Assembly (NCBI GenBank): GCA_963796155.1
Contig: CAWCKT010000004.1
Location: forward strand, 1-64,000
Length of the DNA: 64,000 bases
Source of the DNA: AP-15 sp963796155
GTDB lineage: Bacteria; Pseudomonadota; Alphaproteobacteria; ATCC43930; CGMCC-115725
Direction: 5' to 3'
The first letter of the stretch is position 1; every line of letters starts with the position of its first letter. Positions 26,600 to 36,178 of the stretch are shown here, one piece after another. Below the pieces are notes generated by a model. The model saw only the letters and a program-made list of their open reading frames with translations. It was not told the origin of the DNA and searched no databases. The translations under genes and the position numbers were made by a program.

Positions 26600-27736
26600 A
26601 TGCTGCGGGAGATCCCCGGTGCCCTCCTCACCGAGCTGCGCTCGCTCGACTGGCGCGGCCCGCGCGGCCTGGAGGCCGCGGAGGCGGCGGCGTCGGTGAC
26701 ATTGGCCGTGCTCGCCGCGCTGGCGGTGCATTCGGGCGAGCCCTGGTGGGCGGGCATCACCGCCTTCATGGTGACGCGGGCAGCGCCTTCGGTCGCGCTG
26801 TCGCGGAGCCTGATGCGCATTGCGGGAAGCATTGTCGGGGCAGTTGCCGCGCTGGTCGTCCTGCGACTGTTTGTGTATCAATCGCTGCCGTTCTGTTTGA
26901 GCCTTTTTGCCCTGTCGTGCATCGGATCATTCGGTTTCGTGTGCTCGCGCTTCGGCTATGCCTGGGTGGTCGGCACGGTCACCGCGTGTCTCGTGATGCT
27001 GATGTCGCTCGATCAGCCGCAAGGGGCGTTCAACACAGCGGTCGACCGCGTCGCCGAGGTCATGATCGGGACCGTAGCGTCGTTGGTCGTCTGCGCCTTG
27101 AGCCCGGCGCCCGCCGAGGGTGGAGCCACGCCCGCGACAGGCTTGCTCGATCCGCCGCCGCTGGGGTTCTGGCGCCGCCGCTACGGCGACGAGTTGCGGC
27201 GCTGGCTTCCCGCCAACCGGCCAATGCTGGTGCACGCGTGCCGCGGCGGGTTGACCGTCATGCTGATGCCGGCGCTGGCCAATTGGCTGGCGCCGGTGAG
27301 CCCGGTCACGATCGGCATCACCGTGGTCGCGACCATGTCGATCCCGACGACCGCGATCGTCGAGCCCGGTAGCCCCGTCATTATCCGCCGGTCTGCGCAT
27401 CGCCTTATCGGCTGTCTGCTGGGCGCACTCGCGGGGGTCGCCTGCCTCGCGTTCATCGGCAGTGATTTCCTACTGTGGATCGTGCTGATCCCTTCGGGGA
27501 TCTGGCTGTGCTCGCAGATCCAGACCGGCACCACGGGCGTCAGCTATATCGGCACCCAGGCGGCGTTGGCGTATCTGATGAGCATGGTGCAGGGCCAGGG
27601 CCCACCGGACTCGATCAGCCCCGGCTTAGAGCGCCTGGTCGGGGTCATGGGCGGGCTGTCGATCCTGTTCATCGTTACGCTGATCTTGTCGCTGGTTCCG
27701 CTGTCCCCACTCTCGCCGGCACCGGCTCGCCGGTGA
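26600..27736 (+). CDS. FUSC-family (AaeB-like) inner-membrane efflux protein
   Basis: 378 residues from the ATG at 26600, following the HlyD stop by 11 bases. Fusaric-acid-resistance/aromatic acid exporters have two halves of about six helices each; here the first half shows HSGEPWWAGITAFMVTRAAP and MRIAGSIVGAVAALVVLRLF, the second half PTTAIVEPGSPVIIRRSAHR followed by LIGCLLGALAGVACLAFIG. It is shorter than the 600-700 residues of AaeB, lacking a long cytosolic domain. With the HlyD partner it probably exports aromatic or other organic acids. Confidence 0.87.
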   Translation: MLREIPGALLTELRSLDWRGPRGLEAAEAAASVTLAVLAALAVHSGEPWWAGITAFMVTRAAPSVALSRSLMRIAGSIVGAVAALVVLRLFVYQSLPFCLSLFALSCIGSFGFVCSRFGYAWVVGTVTACLVMLMSLDQPQGAFNTAVDRVAEVMIGTVASLVVCALSPAPAEGGATPATGLLDPPPLGFWRRRYGDELRRWLPANRPMLVHACRGGLTVMLMPALANWLAPVSPVTIGITVVATMSIPTTAIVEPGSPVIIRRSAHRLIGCLLGALAGVACLAFIGSDFLLWIVLIPSGIWLCSQIQTGTTGVSYIGTQAALAYLMSMVQGQGPPDSISPGLERLVGVMGGLSILFIVTLILSLVPLSPLSPAPARR

Positions 27737-27799
27737 TTGACAAGCCCTGCCCACAACGGTCTGATCGGCTCGCGAGTTTGCGGAAAGTAGGAGGGAGTT

Positions 27800-28843
27800 T
27801 TGGCCAAGTTCAGGATCGCGACGCCGACCGGCGCCAGCTTTACGACCGCCGGTGATTACGGGTACGAGATGGAGGCGCTGACACCGATCGACGCCGAGAT
27901 CTTCGAGATCCCTCCAGGCTCCGAGGACGAGTTCGTCGGCGCGGCGCGCGATGCCGACGCGCTTTACGCCAAGGGCCGGCCGATCACCAAGCGGATGATC
28001 GACGGACTGCAGCGCTGCAAGATCATCGCGCTCGGCAGCGTCGGCGTCAACTCGGTCGATGTCGAGGCGGCGACGCAAAAGGGCATCCCGGTCACCAATT
28101 GCCCCGACACCTTCATCGACGAAGTCGCCGACCATGCGATGACCTTGATCCTCGCGACCTTTCGCCGGCTGGTCGTGCAGGACAAGCTGGTGCGCGAGGG
28201 GCGCTGGCGAGAGGGCCGGCCGATGCTGTCGAAGATCCCCCGCCTGATGGGCCAGACCCTTGGCCTCGTCTCGTTCGGCCACGTGGCGCGAGCGGTCGCC
28301 CGTCGGGCAAAGGTCTTTGGCTTGCACGTCATCGCCTACGACCCGTTCATCGAGGAACTGGTGGCGATCGAACACGGCGTCGAGCCGGTCAGCCTCCCCG
28401 AATTATTGCAGCGCGCCGACATCATCTCGATGCACGCGCCGGCGACCGAGAGCGCCAACCGGCTGATCCGCGAGGAGCACTTCCGCCAGATGAAGAAGAC
28501 GGCGATCTACATCAGTACCGGGCGCGGCCCGACGACCGACGAGGCGGCACTGATCAAGGCGCTCGACGAGGGGATGATCGCCGCGGCCGGGCTCGACGTG
28601 CTCGAACAGGAGCCGCCCGGCGACAACAATCCGCTGCTGCGTATGGACAATGTGATCCTGACCGCGCATGTCGCCTCGGCCTCGGCCCGGTTCGATCCGG
28701 CACGGCGCCGGCGGGTCGGCCTCGAACTGTCGCTGGTGCTCGGCGGCAAATGGCCGATGTCCTGCGTCAACCCCTCGGTGCTGGCGAAGACCGACCTCAA
28801 GCGCTGGCAGCCGGTGTCGATGGAGCGCGGGCCGAACTCCTGA
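27800..28843 (+). CDS. D-isomer-specific 2-hydroxyacid dehydrogenase (CtBP/SerA-like)
   Basis: 347 residues from a TTG start placed just after a strong GGAGGGAG site. The substrate-binding half contains RPITKRMIDGLQRCKIIALG and VTNCPDTFIDEVADHAM; the cofactor half has a degenerate nucleotide motif LGLVSFGHVARAVARRA, where the first Gly of the usual GxGxxG is replaced. The catalytic triad is visible as Arg in STGRGPTTDEA, Glu in VLEQEPPGD and His in LTAHVASAS. It probably oxidises or reduces a 2-hydroxy/2-keto acid with NAD(H). A gluconolactonase relic follows 22 bases later. Confidence 0.88.
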   Translation: MAKFRIATPTGASFTTAGDYGYEMEALTPIDAEIFEIPPGSEDEFVGAARDADALYAKGRPITKRMIDGLQRCKIIALGSVGVNSVDVEAATQKGIPVTNCPDTFIDEVADHAMTLILATFRRLVVQDKLVREGRWREGRPMLSKIPRLMGQTLGLVSFGHVARAVARRAKVFGLHVIAYDPFIEELVAIEHGVEPVSLPELLQRADIISMHAPATESANRLIREEHFRQMKKTAIYISTGRGPTTDEAALIKALDEGMIAAAGLDVLEQEPPGDNNPLLRMDNVILTAHVASASARFDPARRRRVGLELSLVLGGKWPMSCVNPSVLAKTDLKRWQPVSMERGPNS

Positions 28844-28865
28844 GAGCCGACAGAGGAGGAACCCC

Positions 28866-29072
28866 GTGGTCGTGCGCTACCCCGATCCAAACATCAAAAC
28901 TCTCGACCCGCGCTTTTCGCCGCTGGTGCTCGGCAATGCGGCGATCGAGACGATCGCGACGGGCTGCCGCTTTACCGAGGGACCGGTCTGGTTCGGCGAC
29001 CTGCGGTGCCTCCTTTCAAGCCAGTCGATCTATTCCCTTTACGTCGAAGCCCAGGGGGCGCTCGGCGGTTGA
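28866..29072 (+). pseudogene. SMP-30/gluconolactonase, N-terminal fragment
   Basis: A GTG start with GGAGGA five bases upstream opens VVRYPDPNIKTLDPRFSPLV, then AAIETIATGCRFTEGPVWFG, the N-terminal blade of gluconolactonase-like beta-propellers with the calcium-ligand Glu in TEGPVW. Homology stops at DLRCLL (about 29013) where the family continues with WSDIPN-type sequence; here 20 unrelated residues lead to a stop. About 230 C-terminal residues are gone. It followed the hydroxyacid dehydrogenase in an operon before truncation. Confidence 0.85.
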
Positions 29073-29160
29073 GGCTATTTCCGAGGGTTGTGCCCAGCCT
29101 ACGCTGGCTACGATCGGCTCGGAGATCTGATCCATCAGGCAAAACGGGCGGAGGCTCTCA

Positions 29161-29679
29161 TGGCGGTAATCGGAGACACGGACACCCCGGTGCAGGGCGG
29201 CAAACCGGCGCCGGCACTCAAGCTCAACTTTCTGTCGCACGGCACCTTGGAGAGCCGGAACCTCGCTTTCTCGCGCCGCTTTTACGAGGAGTTTCTCGGC
29301 CTCGAGGTCGTCCAGACGAGCCCGATCTCTCTGCTCATTCGATTGGGCGGCCCCAATACCATTGCGGTCGTCTACAGCAAGAACGTCGGCGGAATGAACC
29401 TTCTGAACCACAACGGGCTCGATGTCCGCACTCGGGAGGAGGTGGATGAGGCGCACCGCATCGTCTGCGCCGAGGCCGAGCAGATGGCACCTCAAGAAAA
29501 TCTCGAAACCGCATCTTCAGCACGGCACCTACAGCTTCTTCTTTTGGGATGGCGACGATAATTGCTGGGAGATCCTGACCAACCCGGAAGGCGGCTATAG
29601 CTGGTTGTTCGAACAGGGCGACCAGCAGGGCAAAGGTCACCTCGACCGCAACTTCAAGCGACCGGGCGCCGACAGCTGA
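29161..29679 (+). pseudogene. VOC-family (glyoxalase/bleomycin resistance) protein, frameshifted
   Basis: The first frame reads LKLNFLSHGTLESRNLAFSR, then YEEFLGLEVVQTSPISLLIR and DVRTREEVDEAHRIVCAEAE. One extra base near 29484 shifts the remainder, which continues in another frame as HLKKISKPHLQHGTYSFFFW and DGDDNCWEILTNPEGGYSW, with the metal-ligand Glu in CWEIL. Without the shift the gene would encode about 172 residues with both beta-alpha-beta-beta-beta modules. Substrate unknown. Either a recent pseudogene or a one-base sequence error. Confidence 0.85.
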
Positions 29680-29758
29680 GCTGTTCGCTCTCGCCGACGA
29701 GGTGATCGAGTAGGCTGCCTCGCCTCACTCGCCCCGCTTGCGAGCGAGGGGTTTTCCC

Positions 29759-30562
29759 TCAATACGGGCTGCTGCCGCCGCCCGGCCGCGGAGCGTCCTT
29801 CATCTCGGCGATCGCCGCTTGGCCGCCCATCGTCATGAAGCGGTTGTCGCCGCCGACGGTGACAAAGCTAAAGCCCATCTCGATCATCTTTTTGGCGTAG
29901 GAGGGCGCGCCGCAATGGATGCCGGGCTGGACCTTGTGCCGTTTGCAGCCGTCGAGGACCTTTTTCAGCGCCGCCATCATCCATTCGTCGGGCTTGTCGC
30001 CGCCCGGGGCGTAGCCGAGCGAGATCGACAGGTCGGAGGGGCCGATATAGATCGCATCGAGCCCGGGCGTCGAGAGGATCGCGTCGAGGTTGTCGAGCGC
30101 CTCCTGGGTCTCGATCATGCCGAAGGCGACGACGACGTCATTCGCCTTGGCGTGATAATCGGGGCCGCCATAGAGCGCCGCACGGATCGGCCCCGAACTG
30201 CGATAGCCGAGTGGTGCGTAACGCATCGACCCGACGAATTTTTCGGCCTCGGCGCGGTTGTTGACCATCGGGCAGACGATGCCGTAGGCGCCGGCGTCGA
30301 GCGCCTTTTGGATGTGGGCCGGGTCGTTCCACGGCACCCGCACCATCGGGGTCACGTCGGTCGTCGAGATACCTTGCAGCATCGTCACCATCATCTGGTA
30401 GTCGATCATGCCGTGCTGCATGTCGATGACCAGCGAGTCCCATCCCATGTTGGCCATGACCTCGGCCGAGAAGCTGCTCGGAATCCCGCACCAGCTGTTG
30501 ATGACGGCCTTGCCGGCCGCCCAATTGTCCCGCACTCGGTTCGCGCGCATGACCCGCTCCAT
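29759..30562 (-). CDS. HpcH/HpaI-family aldolase
   Basis: 267 residues of the class II, metal-dependent pyruvate aldolase family that cleaves 2-keto-4-hydroxy acids. Motifs are GWDSLVIDMQHGMIDYQMMV with the base His, TPMVRVPWNDPAHIQKALDA carrying the substrate Arg, GAYGIVCPMVNNRAEAEKFV, the metal-binding MIETQEALDNLDAIL with Glu and DAIYIGPSDLSISLG with Asp. The common DxEHG is DMQHG here, as in a known subgroup. It fits the neighbouring keto/hydroxyacid dehydrogenases as a step of acid catabolism. Confidence 0.92.
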   Translation of the reverse strand: MERVMRANRVRDNWAAGKAVINSWCGIPSSFSAEVMANMGWDSLVIDMQHGMIDYQMMVTMLQGISTTDVTPMVRVPWNDPAHIQKALDAGAYGIVCPMVNNRAEAEKFVGSMRYAPLGYRSSGPIRAALYGGPDYHAKANDVVVAFGMIETQEALDNLDAILSTPGLDAIYIGPSDLSISLGYAPGGDKPDEWMMAALKKVLDGCKRHKVQPGIHCGAPSYAKKMIEMGFSFVTVGGDNRFMTMGGQAAIAEMKDAPRPGGGSSPY

Positions 30563-31180
30563 CCTGGCTTAGGCGATATTGTTCCCCGATCCCGCCAGCT
30601 TAGCCGACGGCTGTCAAGCGCCGGCCACCACCAGCTCCTCCTGTTTCTGCAGAAAAAATGCAAGCAGGCGAGCAGTCGGGTAGTGACTCGGTTTGGCGCC
30701 CGGCGAGCCACCACCCGCCCACCAGCCGCAGTCGACGCCGAACCGGCGATCTTGCTGTTTTTGCTGTTTCTGCAGGAAATTATCAGCGAGCGTTAACATC
30801 TCCCCCGCGGAAAACCTGGAGAATCCGCGATCCGGCGAAGCCGAAAACAGCGGCCAGCCGAGCGCCGGCTCGCTCTAGACCGGCAAAGACGGCATCGCCA
30901 GACGCGCATTGCGTTAATCGATGTTGCGTAAATAGCACATGATATGCAATTTGTCAAAGCTAAATGCGCTCCGTGACAACCTGCGCGGCGCGCATGTCCG
31001 CATCTGTGCTGTTTGCCAGCAGACCGGCCGGCGATCGGTACTTGCCTGGCTCAGCGCGATCAACGTCCGCGTGCTGCACGGGGCGCGCGATGTCGCCGCG
31101 CTCGCCGAGCGCCGAGGATTCCCCGAATGATGGCCCGAAGGGCAGTGGGAGCAGGCCTCGCTTGGCCCATTGCCTCGGCC
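30563..31180. other. Repeat-rich intergenic region
   Basis: About 620 bases without a credible gene. It contains two partial copies of a CTGTTTCTGCAG-type repeat (about 30637 and 30755-30789) and degenerate sequence that also occurs near 55.2 kb. Short open frames here lack ribosome-binding sites and family resemblance. Confidence 0.5.
30755..30789 (+). repeat. Dispersed repeat, copy 1 (core)
   Basis: A 35-base core that matches 55284-55318 in inverted orientation at 33 of 35 positions. Weaker similarity extends about 70 bases beyond the core on one side in both copies, through a GAATCC and an AACAGCGG block. Confidence 0.8.
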
Positions 31181-31716
31181 CTCCCTCCCTCTCTGCCCCT
31201 TGGGGGTGGAGAGGGCCGGAGTGAGGTGGGGATGGCAGAGCGCCGACAGCGCCCACCTCACCCTCCCCGTCGCTCTGGCGACGGGTCCCCTCCCTCTCCG
31301 CCCGGAGGGCGGAGAAGGCTGAGCTCCTTTCGGATGACGTCGAGGACGCCGGCGAGATTATGCAGGACGTCATTGTTCCAGAAGCGGATTAGGCGGTAGC
31401 CGCGGCGCGCGATCTCCAGGGTGCGGGCGGCGTCTTCTTCCTCTTGCTGCGCGTGTTGGCCGCCGTCGAGTTCGATCGCGAGCTTGCGGCCGGGACAGGC
31501 GAAATCGACGACGTGAGATCCGATTGGATGCTGCCGCCGAAAGCGGTGCTCGCTCGGAAGCTCGCGCAGAGCCAGCCACATCGCCTTCTCGGCTTCGGTA
31601 CGCAGCCCGCCGCAGTCGCCGCGCAATCCGGGTCCGCCTTTTCAGCGCCAAGCGATGCTCCCTCCCTCTCTGCCCCTAAGGGGCGGAGAGGGCCGGGGTG
31701 AGGTGGGGATTGCAGA
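31181..31716. mobile_element. Putative DUF559-palindrome unit, copy B
   Basis: A DUF559 gene on the minus strand bounded by 59-base direct repeats, 31181-31239 and 31658-31716, that differ at only a few positions. Each repeat contains a hairpin, CCTCTCTGCCCC facing GGGGCGGAGAGG. More palindromes lie between the left repeat and the gene (CCCGTCGC facing GCGACGGG near 31270). The right repeat forms the last codons of the cyclase pseudogene. The left 270 bases are closely similar to copy C at 35.9 kb. Confidence 0.65.
31258..31626 (-). CDS. DUF559 (Vsr-like endonuclease fold) protein, copy B
   Basis: 122 residues: LRTEAEKAMWLALRELPSEH, RRQHPIGSHVVDFACPGRKL, AIELDGGQHAQQEEED, RRGYRLIRFWNNDVLHNLAG. 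These are the conserved blocks of DUF559, with acidic, Gln and His residues of the presumed nuclease site. The usual basic N-terminus (LKRRTRIARRLR) lies in a different frame just upstream, so the gene may carry one frameshift at about 31610. The C-terminal tail GGEGGDPSPERRGG is translated palindrome and is shared with copy C. Confidence 0.75.
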   Translation of the reverse strand: MRGDCGGLRTEAEKAMWLALRELPSEHRFRRQHPIGSHVVDFACPGRKLAIELDGGQHAQQEEEDAARTLEIARRGYRLIRFWNNDVLHNLAGVLDVIRKELSLLRPPGGEGGDPSPERRGG

Positions 31717-34700
31717 CCTCGCTCTCGAGGTCGCCGAGGAGGGTGCGGGCGGCCTGCAGATCGGCGGTGTCGAAGCCTTCGGTGAACCAGCCGAGGATCG
31801 GGGCGAGCAGGGCGACCGCCTCTTGCGGCCGGCCCTGCTGTCGGCGCAGGCGGGCGAGGCTCATGGCACCGCGCAATTCCCAGGACTTCGCGTTCTGCCG
31901 GCGCGCGACGTCGATGGCTTGCTGCTATGGCCGTCTCGGCCTCGCTCACCGTCCCGGCGCCGGCGAGCAAGGCCTCGCCCCTGAGCCGATGGAGCTCCGC
32001 TTCAAGCGGCGCTCCCCCCGTCTTTTCGACCGCCTTCAGCCCGGCGGCGACCGACGCAAGCGCCGCTCCGGGCTTGCCGGTCGCCAATTGCGCATCGGCC
32101 TGCAACGCCAGCAGCACATGTTGGTGCCACCCCTAGACCGTAAGCCGTCCACCCCTTGGCCGATTTGGGCCAGCCCCTTCTCGCTTTCGCCAGAGACGCC
32201 GAGCGCCCATCCATCCGCGCAAAGGGCAAGCGCCTGCCACTGCGCCCGATGCGGTGCTCCTCGCAGATCTGTTAAAGCCCGTCCGGCACAGTCGGCGGCC
32301 GCCAGTGGCTCGTGGCGAAAGATGTGAACGAAGGCGGCGCAACACAGTGTTTGGGCGAGGGTCAACGGGTGCCCGAGCGTCTCGGCGCTTCTTACCGCTG
32401 CCCTCAGCTCCTCGAGGGACCGATCCGGGTAACCGAGCATCCAGGAAATGAGCATCAGCCAGAACTGGCATACCACGCCGGGGTGGGTGCCCGGCCAATC
32501 CGGGAACTGCATGTTCGGATCGAACATCTCGAAGCCCCGCCGAAAGTGCGCAAGCGCCGGCTCGAGCTTCCCCTGGTAGAACAGCGTCGTGCCGAGCGCC
32601 AAGTGCGCCCCGACGAGACGGGCCGCATCGCTCAAGCCGTTCGGCGACACGCAACCCCTCCTCGGCAAAATGCTGCGCCTTCTCCAGCTCGAGTAGGTTC
32701 AAATGGTGGAGATATAGGCCGCGGAGCGCCGTGAACTCCCGGGAGTGATCCCCGAGTTGCCGACAGAGCTCCGAGCGCCCGCGCATAGGTTCGGCCGACG
32801 TCGGGGTGGCTCTAGCTTTTGGTCGCGAACAGGGCGGGACCAAGCGCCATTTGCAGGTCCAGCTCCCGCTCGGCCCGCTCGCGCGTATCCGATAGCGCTT
32901 CGACCAGCGCCAGGCCTCGGTGAAATTGGTCGATCGCTTCGAGGTTCGCCGACTTGCTCGCCGCGGCCACGCCGGCTTTGTGCCAGTACGCAATCGCCTG
33001 CGCCGGACAGTTCGCTTCGGTGTAGTGATGCGCCACCAGCTCCGGTTGCGTGCTCGCCACCTCGGGAAAGCGATCCTCCAGCAGCTTTGCCACCTGCTGG
33101 TGATATTGCTGGCGGGTGCGCTTCAGCAGCGATTGGTAAGCCGCATCCTGAATCAGCGCATGCTTGAACAGGTAGCGCGAGCGCGGCGGGCGGCCGCGCT
33201 GGTAGAGCAGCTCGTCGACCACCAGCTGACCGAGACCGCTCTGCAGCATCTCTTCCTCGATCCCGGCCAGCGCACTGATCATGTCATAGGCAAACTCGCG
33301 TCCCAGCACCGAGCCCAATTGTGCCACTTCACGCAGCCGCGGCGCCCGGTCGAGCCGCGCCATCAGCGAATCCTGCAATGTCTCCGGGATGTGCAATTGC
33401 GCCAGCGAGCCCGTGAGCACGTAGGCGTCGCCGCGGGCCTCGAGCACCCCCGAACCGAGGATGGCCTTGGTCAGCTCCTCGACGTAGAGCGGCACGCCGT
33501 CGGCCTTGGCGACGATATGATCGACCACCTCGCCGGGCAGCGGCCGGCCGCCGGCCAGATGACCGACCATCGTCTCGACCTCCGGCCGCTCCAGGCGGTT
33601 CAATGTGATCGGCGTCATGTGCGAGCGCTGCGGCCAGGGCGGCGTCAATTCCGGCCGATAGGTCGCGACGACCAGCATCGCCGCGGTCGGCGCCTGCTCG
33701 ATCAGCATGCCCAGCGTTTCCAACGTCGTCGGATCGGCCCAGTGCAAATCCTCCCATGCCATCAGCACCGGGGTGCCTTCGGCCACCTCGATCAGCCAGG
33801 CAACGATCGCATCGAGGGTCGCATCGCGCTGCTGCTGCGCCGTCATCGCAAGGCGCGGATAGCGGTCCTCGGGCACCGGCACGGACATCAGGTCGGCGAA
33901 TAACCTGACACTCTCGGAGAGGGGCAAGGTCCTGAAGCCGGCGAGCCCGGCTTCGAGCTTCGCCAGGTGCTGTTGCGCGGTATCCTCCGGCTGCCAGCCG
34001 AACACGCGCTTCAAATGTTCGATGATCGGATGAAAGGCGCTCGCCGTGTGAAACGGAGAGCAGCGGATCGCCACCCAGATGTGGTCCTTGCCGGCCGCCT
34101 CCCTTAAGCCTTCCACCAGGCGGGACTTGCCGACCCCGGCCTCCCCCTGGATCAGCACGACCTGGCCGCGGCCATGGCTACTGCCGTCCCAGGCCCGCAA
34201 TAGCAGCCCCATCTCCTCCTGGCGCCCGACGAGGGGTGCGGAGCTCCCGGTCCGGGTTGCGGCAAACCGGCTCTCGACATCCCGCGCCGACAAGACGCGC
34301 CACGCCGGCACCGGCTCGGCGAACCCCTTCAGCTCATAGGCCCCAGATCCTCGAGGTCGAAGTGATCGCCGAGCATCGCGCGCGTCGCCGCGCTGACGAC
34401 GATCTGGTTCGGCTGCGCCAATGCCTGCAGGCGTGCGGCCAGGTTCGGCGTCTCGCCGACGACCGCGGTTTCCGATGCGGTTCCTTCGCCGATCTGATCG
34501 CCGACGATCACCGGTCCGGTGGCGATGCCGATCCGCACCGCGAGCTCGACCCCGGGCGGCCTCGGGACCGCGGCATTCAGCTCCGCCATCGCATCGACGA
34601 TGTCGAGACCCGCCCGCACCGAACGCTCGGCCTCGTCCTCATGGGCGCGCGGGTAGCCGAAATAGACGAGGATGCCGTCGCCCATGTACTTCGCGACAAA

Positions 34701-35099
34701 GCCGTCGTAATGCCGGATCGCGGCACTGCAGCGGCTCTGATACGACGCGATGACATCGCGCAGATCTTCGGGGTCCATCCCGGTGGAGAGTGCGGTCGAT
34801 CCCACCAGGTCGCAAAACATCACGGTCAGCTGGCGGCGCTCGGCCTGGGCCGGTGCGGCTGCGGGAGGCGGCACCGGTGCCGATGTCGCTGTCAGGGCTG
34901 GGGCAGGTGCTGCGGCGCCGAGTGCCGCGATGGCGGAGAGGAGCTTGCGGCGATGGCCGACCGCGGTCACGCCGATGGCGATCAGGTCGTCGGCCGTCAG
35001 GTCCGGCAGGACGTCTCCGTCGACTTCGTTGTCGCGGAACGCCGGCTCGTATTGAGCAAGACCGAGCTGCTGCAGCCAACTCGCGACATCGATCGCCAT
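31717..35099 (-). pseudogene. SAM-domain/class III nucleotidyl cyclase/AAA ATPase/TPR regulator, multiply frameshifted
   Basis: From 35099 the N-terminus shows a sterile-alpha-motif domain (WLQQLGLAQYEPAFRDNEVD) and a class III cyclase homology domain (LTVMFCDLVGSTALSTGMDP; AKYMGDGILVYFGYP). A one-base loss near 34338 moves the frame; then comes an ATPase with P-loop GEAGVGKSRLVEG and Walker B-like VLMAWEDLHWADP. An in-frame TAG at 32812-32814 and further shifts near 32770, 32650, 32130 and 31930 break the TPR region (EKAQHFAEEGLRVAERL; PALAHFRRGFEMFDPNMQF; ALLAPILGWFTEGFDTADLQ). With at least six lesions it is dead. The 3' end merges into DUF559 unit B. Confidence 0.92.
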
Positions 35100-35229
35100 C
35101 TCAGGTCCCCTTCATCAGGGCAGACCCAGCATCCGCCGCTCGCACCACGACCGCAATAGGGCCGTTCAACCTTGCCTCGTCATCGCCACCCGGTTATGGT
35201 CAGATAATGATGACCAGTGGACACAGATA

Positions 35230-35478
35230 ATGACCGACAGTAGGTACGTTGCCGCAACGGACTTCAAGGCCAACTGCCTGCGCCTGATGGACGAGGTGGC
35301 GCGGCAGCGTCGGCCGATCATCATCACAAAGAGGGGCAAGCCGGTCGCCAAGCTGGTGCCGGTAGAAACGGAGGCGATCGATCTCTTCGGCCGCATGGCC
35401 GGGAGCATTAAGATATGTGGCGACATCGTCAGCCCGATCGAGGATGCGGGGTGGACCGGTGACGAGGAGAACATCTGA
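35230..35478 (+). CDS. Phd/YefM-family antitoxin
   Basis: 82 residues. The N-terminal half has the fold signature of Phd/YefM DNA-binding antitoxins: VAATDFKANCLRLMDEVARQ followed by RRPIIITKRGKPVAKLVPVE. The C-terminal tail, FGRMAGSIKICGDIVSPIED, is the toxin-binding segment seen in VapB partners of this class. The PIN toxin gene starts eight bases after the stop codon. The antitoxin normally represses its own operon. Confidence 0.9.
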   Translation: MTDSRYVAATDFKANCLRLMDEVARQRRPIIITKRGKPVAKLVPVETEAIDLFGRMAGSIKICGDIVSPIEDAGWTGDEENI

Positions 35479-35485
35479 TCCGGAA

Positions 35486-35893
35486 TTGCTCTTGCTCGAC
35501 ACTCATGTGTGGCTTTGGCTCGTCGCGGGCAGTCCGGACCTTTCAACGGAAGCGCGTCATACGATCGACGGGGCCGCCGCAGCGGGTACGCTTCGGATCG
35601 CGGCCATCTCGCTTTGGGAGGTTGCATTGCTGGCCTCGCGCGGCCGCATCGTCCTGGGCAAGTCCATCGGCCCTTGGCTCGAGGAAGCGCTGGCCGATCC
35701 CGGCCCCGCCATCGATCCGCTCAGTCCGCAGATCGCGGTCGAAAGCTACGCTCTACCAGACGCATTTCATCGCGACCCGGCTGACCGGCTGATCGTCGCC
35801 ACAGCGCGGGTGGCGAATGCGGCACTGATGACCCGCGACCAGCGCATTCTCGACTACGCCGCACGCGGGCACCTGACGGCGATTGCCGCCTGA
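35486..35893 (+). CDS. PIN-domain toxin (VapC family)
   Basis: 135 residues from the TTG at 35486, the first start in frame that keeps the strand LLLLDTHVWLWLVAGS at the N-terminus; no ATG is available. PIN catalytic acids are visible as Asp in LLDTHVW, Glu in SLWEVALLAS, and Asp in DPADRLIVATARV plus LMTRDQRILDYA. The fold is that of a Mg-dependent endoribonuclease. It is paired with the Phd/YefM antitoxin just upstream, and both are intact, which contrasts with the decayed surroundings. Confidence 0.88.
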   Translation: MLLLDTHVWLWLVAGSPDLSTEARHTIDGAAAAGTLRIAAISLWEVALLASRGRIVLGKSIGPWLEEALADPGPAIDPLSPQIAVESYALPDAFHRDPADRLIVATARVANAALMTRDQRILDYAARGHLTAIAA

Positions 35894-35912
35894 GGGCTCG
35901 CCGCTGCCCATA

Positions 35913-36178
35913 CCTCCCTCTCTGCCCCTTAGGGGCGGAGAGGGCCGGGGTGAGGTGGGGATTGCAGAGCGCCGACAGCGCCCGCCTCACCCTCCCCGTC
36001 GCTGAAGCGACGGGTCCCCTCCCTCTCCGCCCGAAGGGCAGAGAGGGCGTTCCAATTCTCGTCGGATGACTTCGAGCACGCCGGCGAGATTTTGCATGAC
36101 GTCATTGTTCCAGAAGCGGATTACGCGATAGCCACGACGTGCGATCTCCAGGCTGCGGGCTGCGTCTCCCTCTTGCTG
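35913..36178. mobile_element. Truncated DUF559-palindrome unit, copy C
   Basis: Homologous over about 266 bases to the left part of copy B (31185-31451): the same 56-base palindromic repeat, the same GCAGAGCGCCGACAGCGCC block, the CCCGTCGCT facing AGCGACGGG hairpin, and the 3' half of a DUF559 gene. The similarity stops at 36178, exactly one base before the stop codon of the neighbouring dehydrogenase. Confidence 0.7.
35987..36178 (-). pseudogene. DUF559 gene, C-terminal fragment (copy C)
   Basis: Reads QQEGDAARSLEIARRGYRVI, RFWNNDVMQNLAGVLEVIRR and a palindrome-encoded tail GGEGGDPSLQRRGG before TGA. The N-terminal half with the ELDGGQH site is missing, and there is no start codon, so it cannot be functional. 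Confidence 0.85.

Noticed and set aside
30939..31130. 63-codon open frame before DUF559 unit B
   Set aside because: No ribosome-binding site, no recognisable family, and part of its sequence resembles the dispersed repeat region at 55.2 kb.
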